Source of the DNA: Candidatus Paceibacterota bacterium
GTDB taxonomy: Bacteria > Verrucomicrobiota > Verrucomicrobiia > Limisphaerales > UBA8199
Reading direction: 5' to 3'
Length of the DNA stretch: 49,325 bases
NCBI GenBank assembly: GCA_035452965.1
Contig: DAOTCE010000036.1
Coordinates: 1 to 49,325 of the forward strand
Shown: piece after piece, positions 9,765 through 18,026 of the stretch
Position numbering within the stretch: position 1 is the stretch's first letter
Layout of the letters: every line of letters starts with the position of its first letter
Position numbers and translations under genes: made by a program
The notes under the pieces: generated by a model
What the model was told of the DNA's origin: nothing
The model's input: the letters and a program-made list of their open reading frames with translations, nothing else
Databases searched by the model: none

Positions 9765-11714
9765 TCAGTGTTGATGTTCGTGAGCCGGCGGCCCGCCCGC
9801 CGGATGCTGCTTCCGCCAATTCGCCTCCGCGATCTTGCCGTGCGCCACCGTGGCTGTGGATGCCAGATCCATCTCGCACTTCGGGCATTTGCCGGGCTTG
9901 TCGGAGACCACGTCCGCGTCAGACGCCATGGGGCAAGTGTAGAGTTTAGCGGGCCTGACCATCGCGGCGGGTGTGTTGGTGCTCGGTTCGGGTTTCGGCT
10001 GCTCCATCACCGGGATGAGGGTCATGCTGCACTTGGGGCACTTGCCTGCCTTGGATTCGTGCACTTCGCTGTGCTCGGGCATCGGGCAGGTGTAGTAAAG
10101 CAGCTTGCCGCCGGGCTGCATCTTCGAGAGGGCGGCGCCACCCACCGGCACGAGCGTCATAGCGCAAAGGGAGCACTTGCCCGGGTGATCGTACCTGATG
10201 GAAACGTGTTCGGGCATGGGACAGACGTACTTCATGACGTTCGTCTGCTTTGCGGTGACCGCTGCCTCTGCGCCCATCGCCACATGACCCGCATGCGGTG
10301 CGGTTGTGGCCGTGGTGCCGCCCTGCGGGCCGCTCAGCTTCTGGATCGCCTCGCGGAGCTGGCTTTCAGAGTCGAGCAGAAACTGGCCTGAGGTGACGAT
10401 TCGCTCCCCTTCGCTCAAACCGCTGATGACCTGGTAGGTGTCATTCTCCGCCTGCGGTCCGAGCACAACGGTGCGCGGCTCGAAGCGGCCTCCCTCCAGC
10501 GCCAGAAATACCGTGTTCCTTTCGCCGCTGCGCAGAATCGCCATGTCGGGCACGAGCAGGGCGGCAGGAGCCAGTTCCGAGCGGAGTTGGACCGTCGCAA
10601 ACATTCCAGGCTTCAGAAAGTATCCGGGATTATGAAACTCCATGCGCACGCGCGCCGTCCGCGTTTTCTCATCCACGTTCGGATAGAGGTAGGTCACCCG
10701 CCCGCGGAACTCGCGGTCAGGGAGGTAGGAAAGCGTCACCGTTGCCTCCTGGCCGAGCTTCACGTAGGAAAGGTCCTGTTCGTAGATCTGTGCCTGCACC
10801 CACACCAGCCCGAGGTCCGCCAGCCGGTAGAGCTTCATGCCGGCGTCCACCATTTGGCCTTCCACGACCATTTTCTCCACCACAAATCCGTCTTGCGGCG
10901 CGACGACTCGCAGCGTCTTGCGCGGCTCTCGCGTGCGCTCGAGTTCGGCAATCTGCTCATCTGAAATGTCGAAGAACTTCAGCTTGGTGCGCGCGCTGGC
11001 CTTGAGCGCCACGTCGCCGGGCGCGGTGGTCCCTTCCAGCGCGATGACATATTCCCTCTGCGCGCTGTAAAGCTCCGGCGAGTAGATATCGAAAAGCGGC
11101 TCACCGCGGTGCACCTGCTGTCCCGTGGCGTCCACATAGAGCTTCTCAATCCAGCCTTTGAACTTCGTCGTCACATCGGCGAGCCCCGCCTCGTTGTAGT
11201 CGATCGCGCCCACTGTCCTCACCACGCGCCGCAGCGGCCCGCGCGTGACCGTGGCAGTGCGGATGTTCATATTCTGCACCGTCATCGGTTCAACGGTAAT
11301 GAGTTGGGAAGCGCTCGCGCCGCCCTTACTTTCGTGCACTGGCACCATGTCCATGCCCATGCTGTCCTTGGCCGGCACCGGGCTCGTCTCACCCGGATTC
11401 ATTGTGGACGTGTAGAACTTCATTTTCCGCTCGCCCGAGGCTGTCGCATCGGACGCGCTGGCCTGCCTCCGCACGGGCGTCAGCTTCATCCCGCAGACCG
11501 GGCAATTGCCGGGCTTGTTTTGAACTACCTGCGGATGCATCCCACAGGTGTAAAGGTGCTCATCTTTGGTCTGACCTTTCCTGTCGTGATCGTTGCCGCA
11601 CCCGGTCAATACCAGGCCCGCTCCGCCGCCGATCACCAGCAGCGCCACAAGAAATGCAGTCGCACGGCCGCTTTTGATTCGAATCTTCATCGGTAACGTC
11701 TTCAACCAACTCAT
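9765..11714 (-). CDS. cusB: CusB-type efflux adaptor with five heavy-metal-binding modules
   Basis: A 649-residue membrane-fusion subunit linking the RND pump to the outer-membrane channel. A hydrophobic segment ends in the lipobox LTGC (C39), so it is probably a lipoprotein. A CxMHP...CPxCGM metal module follows at about 54-81, then a CusB-like methionine segment (TMNP...MGMDMVPV). The barrel-sandwich and beta-barrel core spans about 135-460. Three further CPM...CxxCxM modules and a His-rich tail ending HEHQH occupy the C-terminus, which is unusual; most CusB proteins have none or one. The start overlaps the channel gene stop by ATGA, indicating translational coupling. Met9 is an alternative start. 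Confidence 0.93.
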   Translation of the reverse strand: MSWLKTLPMKIRIKSGRATAFLVALLVIGGGAGLVLTGCGNDHDRKGQTKDEHLYTCGMHPQVVQNKPGNCPVCGMKLTPVRRQASASDATASGERKMKFYTSTMNPGETSPVPAKDSMGMDMVPVHESKGGASASQLITVEPMTVQNMNIRTATVTRGPLRRVVRTVGAIDYNEAGLADVTTKFKGWIEKLYVDATGQQVHRGEPLFDIYSPELYSAQREYVIALEGTTAPGDVALKASARTKLKFFDISDEQIAELERTREPRKTLRVVAPQDGFVVEKMVVEGQMVDAGMKLYRLADLGLVWVQAQIYEQDLSYVKLGQEATVTLSYLPDREFRGRVTYLYPNVDEKTRTARVRMEFHNPGYFLKPGMFATVQLRSELAPAALLVPDMAILRSGERNTVFLALEGGRFEPRTVVLGPQAENDTYQVISGLSEGERIVTSGQFLLDSESQLREAIQKLSGPQGGTTATTAPHAGHVAMGAEAAVTAKQTNVMKYVCPMPEHVSIRYDHPGKCSLCAMTLVPVGGAALSKMQPGGKLLYYTCPMPEHSEVHESKAGKCPKCSMTLIPVMEQPKPEPSTNTPAAMVRPAKLYTCPMASDADVVSDKPGKCPKCEMDLASTATVAHGKIAEANWRKQHPAGGPPAHEHQH

Positions 11715-13093
11715 TGGCTCATTCCTCCCTGGTTCATCCTATTCCCGGCCCCGATGCCCGGCGAGGATATCTCCATGCGCGCGGCACCTCCACCGGCTGG
11801 CGGCATGCCCTGCATGATCAGGGAAAGCTCCGCCAGCGATAGCTCCCGCTGCGTTCGCGCTTCGACCTCGTCAAGGTTGAAGCGCAGCAGCGTCTGCTCC
11901 GCTTCGGTCAGATTCAGGAAGTCCACCTGCCCGGCCATGTAGGCCGACCGCGCCACCTCGAGCGATTGCCGCTGCTTCGGCAGCAACGTCTTCTGCAGGA
12001 CGTTCAGATTGCGTGTGGTCTCGCGGTACACAAAGGCTCTTTCAGCCACGTCCACCGCCAGCCCGATCTGGTTCGCTGTGAGGCGCGCTTCGCCCGCGCG
12101 CTTGTTCGCCTGGGCTTCAGCCACCTGCGCCGCCAGCTTGTCCCGCCATAGCGGGATACTTACGGTGCCAAATGGCCGGTATAGAACCGGGCTCATCTTC
12201 ACATCGGCCATCAAACCGACGCTTGTGTCCGGCATGCGCGCCTTGTAGGCCAGCCGGATAGCGGCCTCGGCCGCGTGTACGTCTGCGGCCATCGCCTTGA
12301 GCAGAGTGTTTTCCGCCAGCGCCTGCTCCAGCCATTTGTCCGCTGTTACGTCCAGCGGGGTGGACTCAAACCGGGCCGGCACCGGCATCGGGTCGGTCGG
12401 ATCAACTCCGAGAGCGGCCTTCCATTGCGCTAGCAGCGGCGCGCGGGAATCCTCCAGGTTGAGGATCTCGTTGCCAAGCCGTTCCTGCTCGATTTGCGCC
12501 CGCAGTACGTCCTGCAACGTCAACTTGCCCACCTCGTTCTGAGAGCGTGCCAGTCTTTCCAACTCTTGCAGCAGGCCCAGGTTCTCGCGGTTGACGCGAA
12601 TCTTCTCCTCCAGGAAATGGAGTTGGTAGTAAGTCCGCTTCACGTCGTAAGCGCTTCGCAGTGAAGCTGCCTTGAACGTAAAATAGCCGCCCTGGCTTGC
12701 CGCCGCAGCCACGGCTCCGGCTGCTCGCAGCTTGCCCATTCCGGGAAAGCTCATCATCAGCCCCGGCATGACCGAACTGACCACGTCCTGGATGTCCATC
12801 TCAAACGTGAGCTGCGGGTCTGGCAGTGACCGCTGCACCGTGATTCGCTCCACCGAGGCAACCCAGTCAAAGTACGCCGCCGCGACCTTTGGCTGGTTCA
12901 GCAGCGCGTAGGTGAGGAAGTTGCTAAGGCTGGACTGGCTGGTCAGCGCCGGCAGGGCCGGCTTCCGGCCTTCCGGTCGGTAAGTGCTGGCGACCGCCTG
13001 GACTTGGCGGCGAGCCTCTTTTTCACCCTTGGCGGGCACGCCCCGGCAACCCGCCAGCAGCATGAGCGAGATTAAGATGGTATAAGTCTTCAT
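11711..13093 (-). CDS. cusC: TolC/CusC-type outer-membrane efflux channel lipoprotein
   Basis: A 460-residue outer-membrane efflux protein, the exit channel of the copper/silver exporter. It begins with a signal peptide ending in the lipobox LLAGC, then two TolC-type repeats of long amphipathic coiled-coil helices rich in Ala, Glu, Gln and Arg. The segment FLNLTEAEQTLLRFNLDEVEA is typical of the second repeat in metal-efflux OEP proteins. It is the first of the three core subunits; its stop overlaps the adaptor start by four bases. No Shine-Dalgarno sequence precedes the ATG. Assignment to the Cus branch rests mainly on its neighbours. Confidence 0.9.
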   Translation of the reverse strand: MKTYTILISLMLLAGCRGVPAKGEKEARRQVQAVASTYRPEGRKPALPALTSQSSLSNFLTYALLNQPKVAAAYFDWVASVERITVQRSLPDPQLTFEMDIQDVVSSVMPGLMMSFPGMGKLRAAGAVAAAASQGGYFTFKAASLRSAYDVKRTYYQLHFLEEKIRVNRENLGLLQELERLARSQNEVGKLTLQDVLRAQIEQERLGNEILNLEDSRAPLLAQWKAALGVDPTDPMPVPARFESTPLDVTADKWLEQALAENTLLKAMAADVHAAEAAIRLAYKARMPDTSVGLMADVKMSPVLYRPFGTVSIPLWRDKLAAQVAEAQANKRAGEARLTANQIGLAVDVAERAFVYRETTRNLNVLQKTLLPKQRQSLEVARSAYMAGQVDFLNLTEAEQTLLRFNLDEVEARTQRELSLAELSLIMQGMPPAGGGAARMEISSPGIGAGNRMNQGGMSQ

Positions 13094-13182
13094 AGCTAAG
13101 GAAATACATTGAGCGCAGGCACGGCAGGGCGCTTCCGTAGTGCGCCGGCGCGGTACACACTACGTGCGTGAAGAGAGGAAAA

Positions 13183-13533
13183 TCAGAGCAGAAACGAGCA
13201 GTTCTGCTGGTAGAGAGGGAGGGATGCCGCGCGATGCGGCACTGCGGGCGTTGAGAAAATGACGTAACTGGCGGGTGGGGAAACCGCGAAAGCCATCGCT
13301 GCCGGGGCCAGCAGAAGCAATTGACTTGCTGGCGAAATCCTCGGGGCGGGTGTAACCGGCGCAGGTTCCGAGCGAGGGGTAGTCTCGCTCATACAGCAGT
13401 CGGCGTTGCCGCACTTGCAGCACACGCAGCCCGAACTGCCCGGCGTTGTCGGGGCCACCTGGGCGCAGATGAATGGGGCGCTCTGAGCCCAAACCAGCGC
13501 CAGACTGAACAGGATGGCCAACAACGGTCTCAC
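13183..13533 (-). CDS. Small secreted Cys-cluster protein of the copper operon
   Basis: A 116-residue exported protein of no recognised family. A signal peptide (MRPLLAILFSLALVWAQSA) is followed by a compact cysteine cluster, CVCCKCGNADCCM, containing six Cys and one Met in thirteen residues. After that come a Pro/Ala-rich stretch, a second hydrophobic segment (about 71-88) and a C-terminus ending QQNCSFLL. The cluster suggests soft-metal binding; that is inference from composition and from its place between the YHS-like gene and the efflux channel gene on the same strand. The start codon is GTG. Gaps are about 35 bp upstream and 89 bp downstream. A shadow frame is unlikely given the signal peptide and Cys motif. 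Confidence 0.65.
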   Translation of the reverse strand: MRPLLAILFSLALVWAQSAPFICAQVAPTTPGSSGCVCCKCGNADCCMSETTPRSEPAPVTPAPRISPASQLLLLAPAAMAFAVSPPASYVIFSTPAVPHRAASLPLYQQNCSFLL

Positions 13534-13568
13534 ACGATTCGGGAGGCAGTTACCTCTTGGGGCATGGT

Positions 13569-13862
13569 CTAGCTCTTGTCCTTCCTGGCCTTTGCCTCGG
13601 CTTCTTCAACCTTCTTGATGTACTTGGCCGTGTCCTTCTTGAAGTCTTTCAAGCACGACTTGCAGCAGAGCTTGATTTCGCGACCCTCGTGGACAAAGAC
13701 ATAAGGGGCCCCCATTTCACCTAGCTTATCATCGCTCACAACGCACGTCTTAAGCGGATAAGGTTTCGGTTTCTCGGTTTTCTTGTCGGCGGCCAGGCCA
13801 GACACGGAAGCCAGGATGAACGTTACCACGAGGGACGTGATGAATATTCTCGAAGCCTTCAT
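13569..13862 (-). CDS. Secreted YHS/TRASH-like metal-binding protein
   Basis: Starting at the first ATG this is a 97-residue protein; a TTG eleven codons upstream is less likely. The signal peptide runs to about LAADKK. The mature part contains TCVVSDDKLGEMG, APYVFVHEGREIKLCCKSC and then LKDFKKDTAKYI. This pattern resembles the YHS/TRASH group: a first Cys, then CCxxC, then a Phe-rich helix, as found in copper-handling and transport proteins. It is the first gene downstream of the predicted MerR-type promoter and leads the copper efflux cluster, so a role as periplasmic copper buffer or chaperone is plausible. The charged C-terminal tail, rich in Lys, Glu and Ala, is probably a single helix. 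Confidence 0.75.
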   Translation of the reverse strand: MKASRIFITSLVVTFILASVSGLAADKKTEKPKPYPLKTCVVSDDKLGEMGAPYVFVHEGREIKLCCKSCLKDFKKDTAKYIKKVEEAEAKARKDKS

Positions 13863-13883
13863 AATCTCTAAATGTTCACGCGC

Positions 13884-13914
13884 ATTATACACCAACCGGG
13901 GCTGGTTTGCTCAA
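13884..13914 (-). promoter_or_regulatory. MerR/CueR-like promoter of the copper efflux operon
   Basis: On the minus strand: TTGAGC, a 19-bp spacer and a consensus TATAAT, with the YHS-like gene ATG 21 bases further on. The spacer (AAACCAGCCCCGGTTGGTG) contains the imperfect dyad ACCA-n-CC-nn-GG-n-TGGT at 13891-13906. An overlong 19-bp spacer with a dyad inside it is the hallmark of MerR-family metal-activated promoters such as those of CueR. The site fits in the 59-bp gap between the thiD stop and the operon. No merR-type gene lies in the window. Confidence 0.5.
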
Positions 13915-13921
13915 CAAATAA

Positions 13922-14719
13922 CTAGCGCCAAAAGCAGTTGAGGACACCCTGACCGGCGGCGGTTTGGCTTCGGGCGATGGCCTGGGTGATGAACTCTTTC
14001 GCCCGTTGCACGGCGTTCGCCAACGAGCAACCCCGCGCCAGGTGCCCCGCAATCGCGGCGGAATAGGTGCAGCCTGTGCCATGGGTGCTCACGCTCCGGA
14101 TGAAGGGGGCGCTGAGGAGTAGCTCCTGCCGGCCGTCGTAGAAGATGTCCACCGCCTGTCTGAGCCCAGGAAGGTGCCCGCCCTTAACCAGAGTCGCGCA
14201 GCCAAACTGCTGATACAACGTGCGAGCCGCCGCGCGGAGATCGGTCACGGAGCCCAGCTTTGTCCCGACCAGGATGCCGGCCTCGTCCAGGTTGGGCGTG
14301 ACCAGCGTGGCGAGGGGTAGCAGCTTCGCGCACAAAGCCCTGACCGCATCCGGCTTCAGTAACTGGGCGCCGCTGGTCGAAACCATCACCGGGTCCACCA
14401 CCAGTGGCACGCGCTGGCAGCGTTTCAGGGCCACGGTGACGGCGCGGATGATCGGGGCCGAGTAGAGCATCCCGGTCTTGATGGAGGCTGGGCGCAACGC
14501 CTCGAACACGGCTTCCATTTGACCGCGCACGATGTTCACATTGCACGCTTGGATGCCATACACCCCTTTTGGGTTTTGCGCCGTAATGCAAGTGATCGCG
14601 CTTGTGCCGTGCACGCCGATTGCAGCGAAGGTCTTCAGGTCGGCCTGAATGCCCGCACCGCCGCCGCTGTCAGAACCGGCGATTGTGAGGGCTACCGGGA
14701 GTGTAGGTCGCTTCGACAT
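13922..14719 (-). CDS. thiD: Hydroxymethylpyrimidine/phosphomethylpyrimidine kinase
   Basis: A 265-residue cytoplasmic kinase of the ribokinase-like ThiD family. It phosphorylates HMP and HMP-P to HMP-PP for thiamine synthesis. The N-terminus has the HMP-binding motif AGSDSGGGAGIQADLKTF, followed by the family pattern GTSAITCITAQN. The C-terminus has the anion-hole and catalytic-base motif STHGTGCTYSAAIA. Length is normal. A -10-like TAGACT lies six bases before the ATG. No thiE or other thiamine gene is nearby and no TPP riboswitch was found upstream. The copper operon downstream has its own promoter, so co-transcription is possible but not required. Confidence 0.95.
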   Translation of the reverse strand: MSKRPTLPVALTIAGSDSGGGAGIQADLKTFAAIGVHGTSAITCITAQNPKGVYGIQACNVNIVRGQMEAVFEALRPASIKTGMLYSAPIIRAVTVALKRCQRVPLVVDPVMVSTSGAQLLKPDAVRALCAKLLPLATLVTPNLDEAGILVGTKLGSVTDLRAAARTLYQQFGCATLVKGGHLPGLRQAVDIFYDGRQELLLSAPFIRSVSTHGTGCTYSAAIAGHLARGCSLANAVQRAKEFITQAIARSQTAAGQGVLNCFWR

Positions 14720-14823
14720 TTGCTGAGTCTAGCGCCTGGGCACGGAACGCGAAACGTGAAATGTAAGTAGGGGAGTTCAAACGAGGGCGGCGAGACCCTT
14801 TGGGTCCAGGCGGCGCGTGTGCC

Positions 14824-14851
14824 TTGAAATTGGCGGACGGGCTGGTATTGT
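14824..14851 (+). promoter_or_regulatory. Putative promoter of the Gly/Tyr-rich secreted protein gene
   Basis: TTGAAA, a 16-bp spacer and TATTGT, 29 bases before the ATG at 14881. The spacing is normal and both hexamers match the vegetative consensus reasonably. No operator is evident. Confidence 0.4.
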
Positions 14852-14880
14852 AGCCCCAGCATCTTAGAACGTAACAACTT

Positions 14881-15459
14881 ATGAAGCGCATCTGGATGGC
14901 AACGATTGGAGTGGCAGCCCTTGCGATCATGCCGGCAGCTTTCGCCAGGGGGCATGGCGGCTGCCACGGTGGCAGTTGGGGCGGTTGTTGGTATAGGGGC
15001 GGATTCGGCTTTGGTTACTCCGGTTGTGGCTGGGGCGTTTCTCTTGGCTTAGGCTGGCCGGGTTACTACGGCGGATGCGGTTATTACAGCTATGCCCCGG
15101 TCTATGCCAGGCCACTCTACGTTGCTCCGGTGTATGTTGCCCCCGTTTCCACCACGGCCGCTTATGCCAGGCCGGTTTATACGACGCCGGTTTACAGGAC
15201 GGTAGCCTACCCCGTGAACCCGGACCGCCCCGCAGTGGCTGCGGTATCCACGGCTCCGGAGGTGTCGGCCTCGGCGACGCGCGGCTATGTCCCCGTCCGT
15301 GCTGCGACTTATACGGCTGACTCAGGTGGGCCGGCACAAGCACCGTCTCCGGCCACCCGCACCCCAACCCAAACCGCAAAGACCTGGACGCCGGCGTCCG
15401 CCCGAACGGCGGGTCCGACCTACCACTGGACGACTCCGCCGGGCACTGACCCTCGTTAG
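14881..15459 (+). CDS. Secreted Gly/Tyr/Pro-rich low-complexity protein
   Basis: A 192-residue exported protein with no recognised family. The signal peptide (MKRIWMATIGVAALAIMPAAFA) is followed by a Gly-rich stretch with scattered Cys, Trp, Tyr and His (about 23-72). A run of Tyr/Pro/Val repeats follows (YAPVYARPLYVAPVYVAPV), then a Thr/Ala/Pro-rich tail. Such proteins are often surface or envelope-associated structural components, but that is only an analogy. It is read alone, between divergent thiD and polX. Composition is biased but GC and codon use resemble the neighbours, and the signal peptide argues for a real gene. Confidence 0.7.
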   Translation: MKRIWMATIGVAALAIMPAAFARGHGGCHGGSWGGCWYRGGFGFGYSGCGWGVSLGLGWPGYYGGCGYYSYAPVYARPLYVAPVYVAPVSTTAAYARPVYTTPVYRTVAYPVNPDRPAVAAVSTAPEVSASATRGYVPVRAATYTADSGGPAQAPSPATRTPTQTAKTWTPASARTAGPTYHWTTPPGTDPR

Positions 15460-15573
15460 ACGCCCTCAACCACGGCCGCTTTCTTCTACGCCAACGCCCG
15501 ACAGGGTGCGAAGGGATAGATTGCCCTTTCCCTGTGGGGCAACAAGGGAGTTGCGGACAGCGGATTTTAGGCT

Positions 15574-15603
15574 TTGAGCGACGAGCGTTGAGCAGCATAT
15601 TCC
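15574..15603 (+). promoter_or_regulatory. Putative promoter of polX
   Basis: TTGAGC, an 18-bp spacer and TATTCC, four bases before the ATG. The closeness to the start codon suggests a leaderless or nearly leaderless message, as for several other genes in the window. Weak by consensus alone. Confidence 0.3.
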
Positions 15604-15607
15604 GGAC

Positions 15608-17368
15608 ATGGACAAGGACCAGGTAGCGGAAGTGTTGGTCAATATTGGGACGCTGTTGGAGCTGAAGGGCGAGAATCCGTTCAAGACCCGAGCGTATCAG
15701 AACGCTGCGCGCACGATTGAAGCTCTGACCGAGCCACTGGATAAGGTCGTCGCCGAGGCTCGGCTGGGCGAATTGAAGGGCATCGGCGAAGCGCTGCAGC
15801 AGAAGATCACCGAACTCGTCACGACCGGCCGGCTGAAGTATTACGAGGATCTCAAAGCCGCAACTCCGCCCGGGCTGGTGGCGATGCTCGATATCCCGGG
15901 GCTTGGCCCCAAGAAGATCAAGGCGCTGCACGATGAGCTGGGGATCGAATCAGTCGAGCAGCTCGAACAGGCGTGCAAGGCGGATCGTGTCGCCGGGATC
16001 AAGGGATTTGGCGAGAAGACGCAGACGAACATCCTTGAGGGAATCCATCGTCGCCGGTCCTACGCCTCGCGCCACCTCATCAGCGAGGCGTTGTCTTGCG
16101 CGGAGCCGATCCTGGAAGCGTTGCGGTCGCACCCGGATGTTATCCGGTGCAGCACGGCGGGCAGCCTGCGGCGGCATAGGGAAGTCATCGGCGACATTGA
16201 TTTGCTGGCCTCGTCGAAGAGGCCGGCGCAGGTCATTGCGTTCTTCACCAGCCAGCCCGGCGTTGAGAAGGTGCTGGCGAAGGGTGAAACCAAAGCCAGC
16301 GCGCTCCTCAAGGGAGGCATCCAGTCCGACCTGCGGGTCGTGAGCGACGCGGAGTATTCCTCCGCGCTGATGTATTTCACCGGCAGCAAGGAGCACAACA
16401 TCGTCATGCGGCAGCGGGCGATTGACCGCGGCCTGCGGCTGAATGAATACGGGCTGTTTCGTTCGACGGAGGAGACCCGCGACCCGAAGCGGCTCGTGAA
16501 ATGCCGCACCGAGGAGGAGATCTTTGAGCAGCTCGGCCTGCATTACGTCCCGCCGGAACTGCGCGAGGACATGGGGGAAATCGCGGCGGCGGAGCGGGGG
16601 TCATTCCCGCGCCTGATCGAGTGGACCGACTTGAAGGGGTCGCTGCACAATCACTCGACCTGGAGCGACGGGCATCAGCGGCCGGTGGAGATCGCCGCGG
16701 CGATGCGCGAGCTGGGACTGGCGTACTGGGGCATCACCGATCATTCGAAGTCATCCTTCCAGGCCAACGGCCTCGACACGGGGCGCGTCCGGCAGCAGCT
16801 CAAGGAAATCGCCGCCATCAACGCCCAGTTGGCTCAGGAGGGAAGTGATTTCCGCCTGCTTGCCGGCGCGGAAGTGGACATCCTGAAGGATGGCGCGCTT
16901 GACTTCCCGGATGACCTGTTGGCCGAGCTGGATGTGGTGATTGCCAGCGTTCATCAAAGCTTCAACCAGACTGAGGCGCAAATCACCCGGCGGCTGATTG
17001 GCGCGGCGCGGAATCCCTACGTCCATATCCTGGGACACTTGACGGGGCGGCTGTTGCTCGAACGTGAGGCTTACGCGGTTGATCAGCGGGCGGTCATTGA
17101 CGCCTGCGCGGAAACAGGCACCTGGATCGAACTCAACAGCCACCCGATGCGTCTGGACCTGGATTGGCGGCTGTGGCCCTACGCCAAGTCCAAGGGCGTG
17201 AGGTGCGCGATCAACTGCGATGGTCACCGGCTGGAACACGCGGGCTTCCTGCGCCTGGGCGCTGGCATCGCCCGCAAAGGCTGGCTCACCAGAGATGATG
17301 TGGTAAACACATTGCCGCTGAAATCCCTGCGGCAGGAGTTGGGCCGGAAACGGACAAAAGCGCGTTGA
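15608..17368 (+). CDS. polX: Family X DNA polymerase with PHP nuclease domain
   Basis: A 586-residue bacterial PolX, a gap-filling repair polymerase with an attached PHP 3'-5' exonuclease/phosphoesterase. Helix-hairpin-helix elements are visible at about 51-70 (ELKGIGEALQQKI), 94-107 (LDIPGLGPKKIKAL) and 127-142 (RVAGIKGFGEKTQTNI). The palm active site is GSLRR...GDIDLL with D196, D198 and a third carboxylate D241 (IQSDLRVV). The PHP domain begins near residue 345 with SLHNHSTWSDGH and continues through ITDHS, GAEVDIL and INCDGH, supplying the metal-binding His/Asp set. Length matches bacterial PolX (about 570-590). Role in base excision or break repair is family knowledge. Confidence 0.95.
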   Translation: MDKDQVAEVLVNIGTLLELKGENPFKTRAYQNAARTIEALTEPLDKVVAEARLGELKGIGEALQQKITELVTTGRLKYYEDLKAATPPGLVAMLDIPGLGPKKIKALHDELGIESVEQLEQACKADRVAGIKGFGEKTQTNILEGIHRRRSYASRHLISEALSCAEPILEALRSHPDVIRCSTAGSLRRHREVIGDIDLLASSKRPAQVIAFFTSQPGVEKVLAKGETKASALLKGGIQSDLRVVSDAEYSSALMYFTGSKEHNIVMRQRAIDRGLRLNEYGLFRSTEETRDPKRLVKCRTEEEIFEQLGLHYVPPELREDMGEIAAAERGSFPRLIEWTDLKGSLHNHSTWSDGHQRPVEIAAAMRELGLAYWGITDHSKSSFQANGLDTGRVRQQLKEIAAINAQLAQEGSDFRLLAGAEVDILKDGALDFPDDLLAELDVVIASVHQSFNQTEAQITRRLIGAARNPYVHILGHLTGRLLLEREAYAVDQRAVIDACAETGTWIELNSHPMRLDLDWRLWPYAKSKGVRCAINCDGHRLEHAGFLRLGAGIARKGWLTRDDVVNTLPLKSLRQELGRKRTKAR

Positions 17369-17462
17369 GCCTCACACACATCTGATCCCAACCGCACCGC
17401 GCCGGGGTCGCTTGACAGCCGGCGCAATCACTTCCACGCTTGCGGCCGAAACGACTCTTCGC

Positions 17463-18020
17463 ATGCGGAACAACTTACTTCGTCTGACGCGAGCACGGGC
17501 CGGCCTCGTCGTGGTGGACGTTCAGGATCGGCTCTTGCCGGCTATTTTTGAGAAAGAGCGGGTGGCACAAAACACCGTGCGCCTGGTTCAAGGAGCGGCC
17601 GTCCTCCAGGTTCCCATCTTCGTGACCGAGCAGTATCGCAAGGGGCTGGGGCCGACAGTGCCGGAAATCGCCGCGGCCATCCCTGGCTTTGCGCCGATGG
17701 AGAAGGTCGCCTTCAGCGCGTGCGGCGCAGCCGGCTTCGTTCCCGCCCTTAAGCAGAAGAATGTGTCAGACGCCATCCTGTGCGGCATCGAAGCCCACGT
17801 GTGCGTCACGCAGACCTGCCTCGACCTCCTGGAACAAGGCTTCAGGGTATTCGTCGTGGCGGACGCCGTTTCCTCGCGGACCCCGGAGAACTGCCGGTTC
17901 GGCTTGGGCCGCATGCGCTCCGCGGGGGCGGCCATTGTGTCCACGGAGATGGCCCTCTTCGAACTGCTTCAGCAGGCGGGCACCGCCGAATTCAGGCAGA
18001 TCCTGCCGCTGGTGAAGTGA
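17463..18020 (+). CDS. Isochorismatase-family cysteine hydrolase
   Basis: A 185-residue cytoplasmic hydrolase of the isochorismatase/nicotinamidase superfamily. The catalytic triad is visible as D19 (LVVVDVQD), K81 (MEKVAFSACG) and C114 (GIEAHVCVTQT); the cis-peptide and oxyanion context around the Cys is intact. The overall pattern is nearest the YcaC-like branch, whose substrates are mostly unknown, so no specific reaction is assigned. An in-frame TTG 51 bases upstream would add seventeen residues without family similarity, so the ATG is preferred. It follows polX by 94 bp on the same strand and converges with the DUF1080 gene. Confidence 0.88.
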   Translation: MRNNLLRLTRARAGLVVVDVQDRLLPAIFEKERVAQNTVRLVQGAAVLQVPIFVTEQYRKGLGPTVPEIAAAIPGFAPMEKVAFSACGAAGFVPALKQKNVSDAILCGIEAHVCVTQTCLDLLEQGFRVFVVADAVSSRTPENCRFGLGRMRSAGAAIVSTEMALFELLQQAGTAEFRQILPLVK

Positions 18021-18026
18021 GTCTGC

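Noticed and set aside
13136..13164. CGTAGTG/CACTACG inverted repeat between the Cys-rich gene and cusC as an operator
   Set aside because: Only seven base pairs with a 15-bp gap in GC-rich DNA, inside an apparent operon and without promoter hexamers nearby; chance is a sufficient explanation.
14720..14880. TPP riboswitch upstream of thiD
   Set aside because: The conserved thi-box sequences (CTGAGA and the later GATAATGCC-like part) are absent. A -10-like element lies six bases from the ATG, leaving no leader for a riboswitch.
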